DNA from: Parietaria judaica
Lineage: Eukaryota > Streptophyta > Magnoliopsida > Rosales > Urticaceae
Reading direction: 5' to 3'
Length of the DNA stretch: 64,000 nucleotides
NCBI GenBank assembly: GCA_954871525.1
Contig: OX940871.1
Location: 1,736,001-1,800,000, forward strand
Shown piece by piece: positions 1 to 9,402 of this stretch. The notes beneath the pieces were generated by a model. That model saw only the letters and a program-made list of their open reading frames with translations. It was not told where the DNA came from and ran no database searches. The first letter of the stretch is position 1, and each line of letters opens with the position of its first letter. The position numbers were made by a program, and so were the translations under genes.

Positions 1-3000
1 GCTCAGAATCACGAAATCGCAAGCTATTTTGCCCTAGGGGAATTTTAGCTTAGCAGACTAAAAGGTGCAGATTTCTAGGCGGGGTGGGGACGTGATGTGA
101 CGTGACGTGACGTGACGTGGCGAGACGAGGCGAGGCGGGGTGAGGTGGGGTGGGGTGGGGTGCTCTTGTGCAAATATAATTATCGGTTGGAAAAGGTTTT
201 ATCGAAAACCTCGAAAATCGTCGAAAAGTGTATAAAAACGATAAGCATTACAACCGGTAACTACCGAAAAGCCGAAAAATCGACGATTATCGTCGATTAT
301 CGTCGAAAATTCAAACCTTGATTAACGGTTTTAAAAAATTAGTTGTATATTTTAACAAAAAATAAAAATAAAAGGGTAAAAAAATAAATTTCCCTATTTA
401 ATTTTCATTATCTTCGTATTAAACTTAAAAAAATATATTATTAGTTTATGAATGAAGGCAAGGTCTTCTTCTTCTTGAAATTCGCTCGATAATCTGCAAA
501 CCCAACCTTAAGCCGCAAGTAAGCTAATCTTCTTCGAACCTTTCTCGTTTCTTTTTCAGGTGATTTCCAGTTCATCGCCTTATTTTTCGAATCGATTTCG
601 ATCCATACAACAATGATGATCAACGAAAATGATCTTTAATTCAGTATTCACTTGTTTTGCAGACCGAAACTAGGGTTTTGTTGGGTTTTTGTTTGTGGAG
701 ATTAAATAGAGCTTAGAATCACGAAATCGCAAGCTATTTTGCCCTAGGGGAATTTTAGCTTAGCAGACTAAAAGGTGCAGATTTCTTGGTGGGGTGGGGA
801 CGTGACGTGACGTGACGTGGCGTGACGTGGCGAGGCGAGGCGAGGCGGGGCGGGGTGAGGCGGGGTGAGGTGGGGTGGGGTGGGGTGCTCTTGTGCAAAT
901 ATAATTATCGGTTGGAAAAGGTTTTATCGAAAACCTCGAAAATCGTCGAAAAGTGTATAAAAACGATAAGCATTACAACCGGTAACTACCGAAAAGCCGA
1001 AAAATCGACGATTATCGTCGAAAATTCGAACCTTGATTAACGGTTTTAAAAAATTAGTTGTATATTTTAACAAAAAATAAAAATAAAAGGGTAAAAAAAT
1101 AAATTTCCCTATTTAATTTTCATTATCTTCGTATTAAACTTAAAAAAATATATTATTAGTTTATGAATGAAGGCAAGGTCTTCTTCTTCTTGAAATTCGC
1201 TCGATAATCTGCAAACCCAACCTTAAGCCGCAAGTAAGCTAATCTTCTTCGAACCTTTCTCGTTTCTTTTTCAGGTGATTTCCAGTTCATCGCCTGATTT
1301 TTCGAATCGATTTCGATCCATACAACAATGATGATCAACGAAAATGATCTTTAATTCAGTATTCACTTGTTTTGCAGACCGAAACTAGGGTTTTGTTGGG
1401 TTTTTGTTTGTGGAGATTGAATAGAGCTCAGAATCACGAAATCGCAAGCTATTTTGCCCTAGGGGAATTTTAGCTTAGCAGACTAAAAGGTGCAGATTTC
1501 TAGGTGGGGTGGGGACGTGACGTGACGTGACGTGGCGTGACGTGGCGAGGCGAGGCGAGGCGGGGTGAGGTGGGGTGGGGTGGGGTTCTCTTGTGCAAAT
1601 ATAATTATCGGTTGGAAAAGGTTTTATCGAAAACCTCGAAAATCGTCGAAAAGTGTATAAAAACGATAAGCATTACAACCGGTAACTACCGAAAAGCCAA
1701 AAAATCGACGATTATCGTCGATTATCGTCGAAAATTCGAACCTTGATTAACGGTTTTAAAAAATTAGTTGTATATTTTAACAAAAAATAAAAATAAAAGG
1801 GTAAAAAAATAAATTTTCCTATTTAATTTTCAGTATCTTCGTATTAAACTTAAAAAAATATATTATTAGTTTATGAATGAAGGCAAGGTCTTCTTCTTCT
1901 TGAAATTCGCTCGATAATCTGCAAACCCAACCTTAAGCCGCAAGTAAGCTACTCTTCTTCGAACCTTTCTCGTTTCTTTTTCAGGTGATTTCCAGTTCAT
2001 CGCCTGATTTTTCGAATCGATTTCGATCCATACAAAAATGATGATCAACGAAAATGATCTTTAATTCAGTATTCACTTGTTTTGCAGACCGAAACTAGGG
2101 TTTTGTTGGGTTTTTGTTTGTGGATATTGAATAGAGCTCAGAATCACGAAATCGCAAGCTATTTTGCCCTAGGGGAATTTTAGCTTAGCAGACTAAAAGG
2201 TGCAGATTTCTAGGTGGGGTGGGGACGTGATGTGACGTGACGTGACGTGACGTGACGTGGCGAGGCGAGGCGAGGCGGGGTGAGGCGGGGTGAGGTGGGG
2301 TGGGGTGGGGTGCTCTTGTGCAAATATAATTATCGGTTGAAAAAGGTTTTATCGAAAACCTCGAAAATCGTCGAAAAGTGTATAAAAACGATAAGCATTA
2401 CAACCGGTAACTACCGAAAAGCCGAAAAATCGACGATTATCGTCAAAAATTCGAACCTTGATTAACGGTTTTAAAAAATTAGTTGTATATTTTAACAAAA
2501 AATAAAAATAAAAGGGTAAAAAAATAAATTTCCCTATTTAATTTTCATTATCTTCGTATTAAACTTAAAAAAATATATTATTAGTTTATGAATGAAGGCA
2601 AGGTTTTCTTCTTCTTGAAATTCGCTCGATAATCTGCAAACCCAACCTTAAGCCGCAAGTAAGCTAATCTTCTTCGAACCTTTCTCGTTTCTTTTTCAGG
2701 TGATTTCCAGTTCATCGCCTTATTTTTCGAATCGATTTCGATCCATACAACAATGATGATCAACGAAAATGATCTTTAATTCAGTATTCACTTGTTTTGC
2801 AGACCGAAACTAGGGTTTTGTTGGGTTTTTGTTTGTGGAGATTGAATAGAGCTTAGAATCACGAAATCGCAAGCTATTTTGCCCTAGGGGAATTTTAGCT
2901 TAGCAGACTAAAAGGTGCAGATTTCTAGGTGGGGTGGGGACGTGACGTGACGTGACGTGACGTGGCGTGACGTGGCGAGGCGAGGCGAGGCGGGGTGAGG

Positions 3001-4947
3001 CGGGGTGAGGTGGGGTGGGGTGGGGTGCTCTTGTGCAAATATAATTATCGGTTGGAAAAGGTTTTATCGAAAACCTCGAAAATCGTCGAAAAGTGTATAA
3101 AAACGATAAGCATTACAACCGGTAACTACCGAAAACCCGAAAAATCGACGATTATCGTCGATTATCGTCGAAAATTCGAACCTTGATTAACGGTTTTAAA
3201 AAATTAGTTGTATATTTTAACAAAAAATAAAAATAAAAGGGTAAAAAAATAAATTTTCCTATTTAATTTTCATTAACTTCGTATTAAACTTAAAAAAATA
3301 TATTATTAGTTTATGAATGAAGGCAAGGTCTTCTTCTTCTTGAAATTCGCTCGATAATCTGCAAACCCAACCTTAAGCCGCAAGTAAGTTACTCTTCTTC
3401 GAACCTTTCTCGTTTCTTTTTCAGGTGATTTCCAGTTCATCGCCTGATTTTTCGAATCGATTTCGATCCATACAACAATGATGATCAACGAAAATGATCT
3501 TTAATTCAGTATTCACTTGTTTTGCAGACCGAAACTAGGGTTTTGTTGGGTTTTTGTTTGTGGAGATTGAATAGAGCTCAGAATCACGAAATCGCAAGCT
3601 ATTTTGCCCTAGGGGAATTTTAGCTTAGCAGACTAAAAGGTGCAGATTTCTAGGTGGGGTGGGGACGTGACGTGACGTGACGTGACGTGATGTGACGTGA
3701 CGTGACGTGACGTGACGTGACGTGACGTGACGTGACGTAGCGAGGCGAGGCGAGACGGAGTGAGGCGGGGTGAGGTGGGGTGGGGTGGGGTGCTCTTGTG
3801 CAAATATAATTATCGGTTGGAAAAGGTTTTATCGAAAACCTCGAAAATCGTCGAAAAGTGTATAAAAACGATAAGCATTACAACCGGTAACTACCGAAAA
3901 GCCGAAAAATCGACGATTATCGTCGAAAATTCGAACCTTGATTAACGGTTTTAAAAAATTAGTTGTTTATTTTAACAAAAAATAAAAATAAAAGGGTAAA
4001 AAAATAAATTTTCCTATTTAATTTTCATTATCTTCGTATTAAACTTAAAAAAATATATTATTAGTTTATGAATGAAGGCAAGGTCTTCTTCTTCTTGAAA
4101 TTCGCTCGATAATCTGCAAACCCAACCTTAAGCCGCAAGTAAGCTAATCTTATTCAAACCTTTCTCGTTTCTTTTTCATGTGATTTCCAGTTCATCGCCT
4201 GATTTTTAGAATCGATTTCGATCCATACAAAAATGATGATCAACGAAAATGATATTTAATTCAGTATTCACTTGTTTTGCAGACCGAAACTAGGGTTTTG
4301 TTGGGTTTTTGTTTGTGGAGATTGAATAGAGCTCAGAATCACGAAATCGCAAGCTATTTTGCCCTAGGGGAATTTTAGCTTAGCAGACTAAAAGGTGCAG
4401 ATTTCTAGGTTGGGTGGGGACGTGACGTGACGTGACGTGACGTGACGTGACGTGACGTGACGTGACGTGACGTGACGTGACGTGACGTGACGTGACGTGA
4501 CGTGACGTGACGTGGCGAGGCGGGGCGAGGCGGGGTGAGGCGGGGTGAGGTGGGGTGGGGTGGGGTGCTCTTGTGCAAATATAATTATCGGTTGGAAAAT
4601 GTTTTATCGAAAACCTCGAAAATCGTCGAAAAGTGTATAAAAACGATAAACATTACAACCGGTAACTACCGAAAAGCCGAAAAATCGACGATTATCGTCG
4701 ATTATCGTCGAAAATTCGAACCTTGATTAACGGTTTTAAAAAATTAGTTGTATATTTTAACAAAAAATAAAAATAAAAGGGTAAAAAAATAAATTTCCCT
4801 ATTTAATTTTCATTATCTTCGTATTAAACTTAAAAAAATATATTATTAGTTTATGAATGAAGGCAAGGTCTTCTTCTTCTTGAAATTCGCTCGATAATCT
4901 GCAAACCCAACCTTAAGCCGCAAGTAAGCTAATCTTCTTCGAACCTT
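1..4947. repeat. Tandem array of seven ~715 bp units, last one truncated
   Basis: Units start at 1, 711, 1426, 2136, 2851, 3576 and 4331, each with GCTYAGAATCACG followed by GCCCTAGGGG. Spacings are 710, 715, 710, 715, 725 and 755 bp. Copies are nearly identical outside one variable tract. Each unit contains, in order, a CGTGA pentanucleotide run, a GAGGC/GGGGT G-rich run, a block rich in TCGAAAA and ATTATCGTCG, an A-rich block, and a CT-rich block ending near GAAACTAGGGTTTT. A 10 bp ATTATCGTCG segment is doubled in copies 1, 3, 5 and 7 and single in copies 2, 4 and 6. Homology stops in copy 7 at about 4947, where EYA sequence begins. Array continues beyond the left edge is possible because copy 1 starts at base 1. 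Function unknown. Confidence 0.97.
4421..4514. repeat. Longest (CGTGA)n tract of the array
   Basis: About 18 uninterrupted CGTGA repeats in copy 7, read equally as TGACG or ACGTG. The equivalent tract has about 14-15 repeats in copy 6 (from 3666, with one TGTGA variant) and only 5-7 in copies 1-5, where CGTGG interruptions occur. TGACG and ACGTG are the cores of as-1 and ABRE/G-box type bZIP sites, which is established knowledge; binding here is not shown. Confidence 0.95.
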
Positions 4948-4952
4948 ATTAC

Positions 4953-5451
4953 TTCTGGGCAATGACTCGATGCCTATATGCAAGCTTTCTTTTGTTAGCA
5001 TCGTCAAAAGGAGGACGAAAACCATCTTGGCTGAAATCATAGACGGAAAGGTCTCGCTCGTCATCGAACTCATGCAATGAACTAAGAAACGGTTCGTTGA
5101 AGTTTTCAATCTACAGAAGAAAAAGAAAACAAAAAACCTTTGTAAGCATATCGTAGATTCAGGAAAATGAAAGACCAAGCTTCGTACCATAAGGCATAAG
5201 CTTACTTCCTCGTAGAAGAACGAATCGTCGCACAAATCCAGAATGTACTTCTCCCACATCTTTCCAATTTCAACGCCTTCTCGTACGTTCTTCGAGCCAC
5301 TGAAAGAGTCGGCGTATGTTCCGTTCAACAGCGACTTGAGGAGTATAAGTGTCTCGTCCATGTCCCATACGTAAACGTTTATTTTCGTGTCTGCGGATGT
5401 TTCAGCAAAGCCCTTTGTTCCCTGGTCCTTAATGCTTGAACTCTCACCCAT
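4953..5451 (-). CDS. EYA: Eyes-absent homolog (EYA) phosphatase, first two exons only
   Basis: Plant EYA proteins are HAD-family tyrosine phosphatases. Exon 1 (5206-5451) starts at the ATG at 5451 and encodes 82 residues including VYVWDMDETLILLKSLLNGT, whose D-x-D-x-T is the nucleophile motif. It also has the family segment GVEIGKMWEKYILDLCDD. A GTAAGC donor follows; exon 2 runs from 5110 (IENFNEPFL, then DLSVYDFSQDGFRPPFDD, then KRKLAYRHRVIAQK). At 4953 the sequence reads GAA then GTAATAAG, which is either a splice donor at a split Lys codon or an in-frame TAA. Immediately after, the tandem array starts. The remaining two thirds of the protein, including the later catalytic motifs, are not in the window. 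Either the array fills intron 2 and the gene continues to the left, or the gene is truncated. Identity is confident, integrity is not. Confidence 0.85.
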
Positions 5452-7824
5452 AACTTGTCAACTGCATTACCGATCATGATCATAAGCTATCATTCATTCA
5501 TTCTCTAGCCCATTCAAATAGACTGTTTTACACAAAGTATCTGATCGGGATGATCGTTTTTAAGCTTAATAACATGTACTTGGAGTGCTAATATCACATT
5601 GGCGTGTTTAAAAGTCTTTTAGTAGTATAGGGAAAATGGAGCGGCCGGCGTATACCAAAGCTTTCAACCACGCGAACTTCATACCCCAAGGCTACAATAC
5701 ATAATCAGGTTAAAATTGTGTTCTGTTCACCTTTTATAATTGGGGGCCCCAAAATCAGTCTTCGGCTAGGCCCCCGACGAACTTAGGGCCGGCCTTGATT
5801 TTATTTGTATTACTCGTTATTTTCTTAAATTAAAAATTCGTGTGAATTAGCACGTTGCATATGAAGGACTTTTTATTATTATTTCGTGACTTACATGCAT
5901 TATTTGTTTTTTTTTAATTGTAATTTATATTTTAATTACTTCAAAATTTAACGGAAAAAAATATGCATCTAAATAAAAATAGGAGAGTAAGTATGAATAT
6001 GCATCTTTTATAAGTTCCAAATTCGATTTAATCGAATTCTTTTGATTTGTTATGTGTACAAAAATTGACTTAGAGACTGAATATTGTACATCTCGATGTC
6101 TACGTCACATTATCATTTAAATGTTTAACACATTGATTTACGGAATTAATGAAACCCAATATTCTTGAAAAATATTCCCTTACCATTTTATTGTTTAGAA
6201 AACTCACAAAATGTCCAAAATATACCTAAAATTTAAGAGAAATGCCCACATTTCATAAAATCAATTTATGCCTACTAATAAACTGTTTTGGACCATATTA
6301 ACCCTAATAATAATTCTAAGTTTTAATTTTCGTATAATATTATTAATTTTGAAATTATTTGATCCTATAATTATGATTGAAAATTTCAACTTATAAATTA
6401 GGATATGTACTTTAAACAATCTTCATTATCTGTGTATCAATTAATTATACATTCCCAAAATTGTTACTAATTACTAAGTTGTAAATATAGTTACAAATTT
6501 GTAAATAATAAATAAAATTATTGAAAATATAATATATGAGAAACCTATAAATAGATGAGAAAACTATAACAACGAAAGTGTAAATAAAATTACTAAATCG
6601 TAAATATAGTTACATTTCGTAAATCATAAATAAAATTACTCAAAACATAGTTACTGTAAATAAAAGTAATAAATCGTAAGTATAGTTACTAATTTGTAAA
6701 TCGTAAATAAAATACAGAATCATAATATAATTTCGTAAATATAGATACGTAAACACAATAGGATCGATTTTTAATTGATTTTGAAAAGTTCGATTAACAA
6801 ATAAAGACGATATTTAGCTATTTTAAGGAAATAAACGATATTATGTATTTACAAATTTTTAATGAAATAAATTTGTTTTAATAGTGATTAATACAATGAA
6901 AATATTGGAATATAATTAAGGGATTTTTAAAATCAATCAGTTATGTATTTACGTACTTTTAAGGAAAAAATATCGATCATAATTTTATTTTAAGTGTAAT
7001 ATAATTGGTAGAATTTTTTGAAATTTTGTTTTTAAAATTAAATCGTTTTAATACTGAATATATGTAAATTTTTGAATTTAATTATAGGATTTTTAAAAAT
7101 CAATAAGTTACTTAAAATCAATCAATTTACTACATAAAAGGAAATTTATTGTTTTTTTATTTTAATCTAAATAACGAAATTAAGATTTAACATGGCTAAA
7201 AGTTAAACATAATATAAAAATTAAAAGTGTATAGTAGTCCATATATCAATTTGTTAGTAGTTATAATTACTATAATTAGAAATGATTTTTTTTTTTTTTT
7301 TTACCGCAATCTTACCTTAATCTTACAACAGACTGAATATTTTTTTTCTTAAGTTTCAAAGAATGCACGCTTTAAGACTTACTCAGAACTTAGTGCAATG
7401 CAATGTCCTGCTGTAATATTTAAATATATAAATAAATTTTCGAACTAGGATTATCTGTATTGCCATGAACATTATTATACAAATAATATAAAGACATTGA
7501 TCTTTAAATTATTTTGGATTGTAATAAAGATTTTAGTTTATTTATTATTTATTTATTAATGTGATTATTTTATCAAACGAGATCTGACAGGTTGTGGCTA
7601 AAGAAAAGATGCTTCATATCTTGATTAAATTACAAGACCACATAAATTTATATAGATTTCCCCATATTTAAAATAAGTTTAAAACCCAATTTTGCATTTG
7701 GATGGAATATATTAGATACACACTTATTATTTTTGTATTATCTTAAAATAAGATTATACAGTCATACAATTTTACATTCATACGCTGTTTTCTTTGCTGT
7801 TTTTTTTTTGTGGCAATTGATAAC
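5452..7824. other. AT-rich spacer upstream of EYA with transposon debris
   Basis: No gene recognised. Around 5741-5796 a GC-rich block (GGGGCCCC, GGCCCCCGACG, AGGGCCGGCCTTG) resembles the conserved ends of plant hAT-type elements. From about 6470 to 6760 short degenerate repeats of the form TAAATCGTAAATATAGTTAC occur. Sequences near 6266-6300 and 7224-7262 are loosely inverted relative to each other (both contain CTACTAA..AAA and TGGAC), so 6.2-7.3 kb may be a decayed inverted-repeat element. This last point is weak. Confidence 0.4.
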
Positions 7825-7837
7825 TAATTGTCAAAGT

Positions 7838-8058
7838 AACCAAGTAAGCTTGGCCTAGTGATAATTTCACTACACCTTTATTCAAGAGGTCATGGGTTTA
7901 AACCCTTTCAAGGAACTCAAATGAGTGTCCTTTTTACATATTTGTAAACTTTATCAAAGTGTCACCTGTTCTGACACTGAATATATCTAGTATGCGAGAT
8001 GCATTGTAACTTTGGCCGATTGCGCCACTCCATTAAAAAAGAATAATAAATAAATAAA
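7838..8058 (+). mobile_element. tRNA-derived SINE with target-site duplication
   Basis: A 221 bp element with a Pol III type internal promoter. A-box-like TGGCCTAGTGATA lies at 7851-7863 and a B-box-like GGTTTAAACCC at 7895-7905, a tRNA-like spacing. The 3' end is an A-rich tail with AATAAATAAATAA. It is flanked by a 13 bp direct repeat TAATTGTCAAAGT at 7825-7837 and 8059-8071, the hallmark of LINE-mediated insertion. The body matches a second copy in inverse orientation at 52.45-52.65 kb, including TGAATATATCTAGTA and GCATTGTAACTT or close variants. It has no cloverleaf after the B box, so it is not a tRNA gene. Confidence 0.88.
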
Positions 8059-8362
8059 TAATTGTCAAAGTTAATAGTAAATAAATAAAGTGGTAGTAGG
8101 TTCTTTCTCCTTTTATGACCTTGATTTACCAAGTCTTATTTTGAAATTTAGCCTCTTTAGACTTGAAAGTCTTAGTTGGAAAGTGACACGACCTAATCTA
8201 AATCATATAATTATAAAATTCTTTTTATATTAAGGTTAGAGTAGTTTTGATATTGTTTACTTTAATTAACACGTTAAATTTTTTCACAATATCCTTTTGG
8301 GTCTCTCTTAGTTGACCTATACTTATTTTAGACATTTGCAAATAAGATTATCGAACTCATTC

Positions 8363-8450
8363 GTTTGTAGTAGATAAGTCCCTCATCGTGATTTTTGACG
8401 GCATAAGTCATTCATTAAATATTAAATTGAGGGATTTATCTACTACAAAC
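8363..8450. repeat. Inverted repeat, 23 bp arms
   Basis: GTTTGTAGTAGATAAGTCCC at 8363 is matched by the reverse complement GGGATTTATCTACTACAAAC ending at 8450, with one or two mismatches and a 42 bp spacer. Probably a small MITE remnant. Confidence 0.75.
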
Positions 8451-8515
8451 ATTCACTTATTTCGTTTAAAATTTGTGTTTGAGAAATTTGTCAGAAAATA
8501 TTTTTATTTTGGATA

Positions 8516-9260
8516 TTGGCGGCATAAATGCCAAAAATATTTGAAAAACCAACATTAAATACCCGTTTTTTGTTTTGGTCGGAAAAAATACTAAAACTTT
8601 TCTCTAACGTATAAACTAGTTACCAAAAAAAAAAAACCCCCCAAAAAAATACATATCTTATACATGGAGAAAAATATTAATATAATATCCGGATAAAACA
8701 AAGAATGAGTAAACATCGATTTTTAAACTTTTTTGATATTCGTGCAGCAAATCACTCTTCTTATCTCATTTATAAAAGACCCAGCTCTTAAAGACCCTGT
8801 TTGTCGTTTCTGGAAGGCCCATCTTCTAGTGTACCATGTTCAAGTTCAAAACGGCCAATCTATATCTTCCCTCGTAAATGGGCCCACTGAGCCCAAATAC
8901 TCTTACCGAATAGGCCCATCAAAAGCCAAAGAGGCAATCGTACAAGCAGGCAGTGCAAAGCACAACAACCCAAAATCGTGTTGATAGGGACATAAATGCT
9001 AAAAGCTTTTGAAAAATCAACGTTAAATACCCTTTTTTCAATATTTTTCTCTTACATATAAGACAAGTATCTTTTACGGACATTTTCTTTTAAAATTAAA
9101 CAAAAAGTAAGTATTCAGTGGTGTTTTTGCTAACGCTTTTAGTATTTATGCCGCGAATAACTCTTTTTATTTCATTTGTAAAGGCCCGTATTTGTTGTTT
9201 CTAATAAATGGGCCTAGTGACCCATGTTTAAAGGCCCATGAAAAGCCCAGAAGCATCATC
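8516..9260 (+). promoter_or_regulatory. PEX14 upstream region: degenerate direct duplication with site II (GGCCCA) motifs
   Basis: Two related blocks lie in tandem. Block 1 (about 8516-8960) and block 2 (about 8983-9260) share GGCATAAATGC/GGACATAAATGC, then TTGAAAAA.CAACRTTAAATACCC, then AAATGGGCC and AGGCCCAT. GGCCCA or TGGGCC cores occur at about 8815, 8880, 8910, 9183, 9211 and 9234. Such site II elements are common in promoters of plant housekeeping genes (established knowledge). Block 2 ends about 140 bp before the PEX14 ATG. Regulatory role inferred from position and motif only. Confidence 0.6.
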
Positions 9261-9402
9261 GAGGGTATAAGACAGTGACAAATCAATGACGACGAACGAG
9301 CACAACTACCAAAAACTGAGCCATCATTATCAGCTTCTACACAGTGAAGAAAGAAAACCAATCTCCGACTCTTTCTCCACCACGAGCTGAGCCGCCGCGT
9401 CC

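Noticed and set aside
441..3488. A conserved ~60-residue frame on the minus strand and a ~65-residue frame on the plus strand in every array unit
   Set aside because: They are preserved because the DNA units are near-identical. They overlap each other's noncoding features, have no recognisable family, and the array's simple repeats supply much of their sequence.
1..4947. CRISPR-like regularly spaced repeats
   Set aside because: Units are contiguous 715 bp tandem copies without spacers, in a plant nuclear genome.
7851..7905. tRNA gene
   Set aside because: Box A and box B are present but no acceptor or anticodon stems form; the A-tail and target duplication show that it is a SINE.
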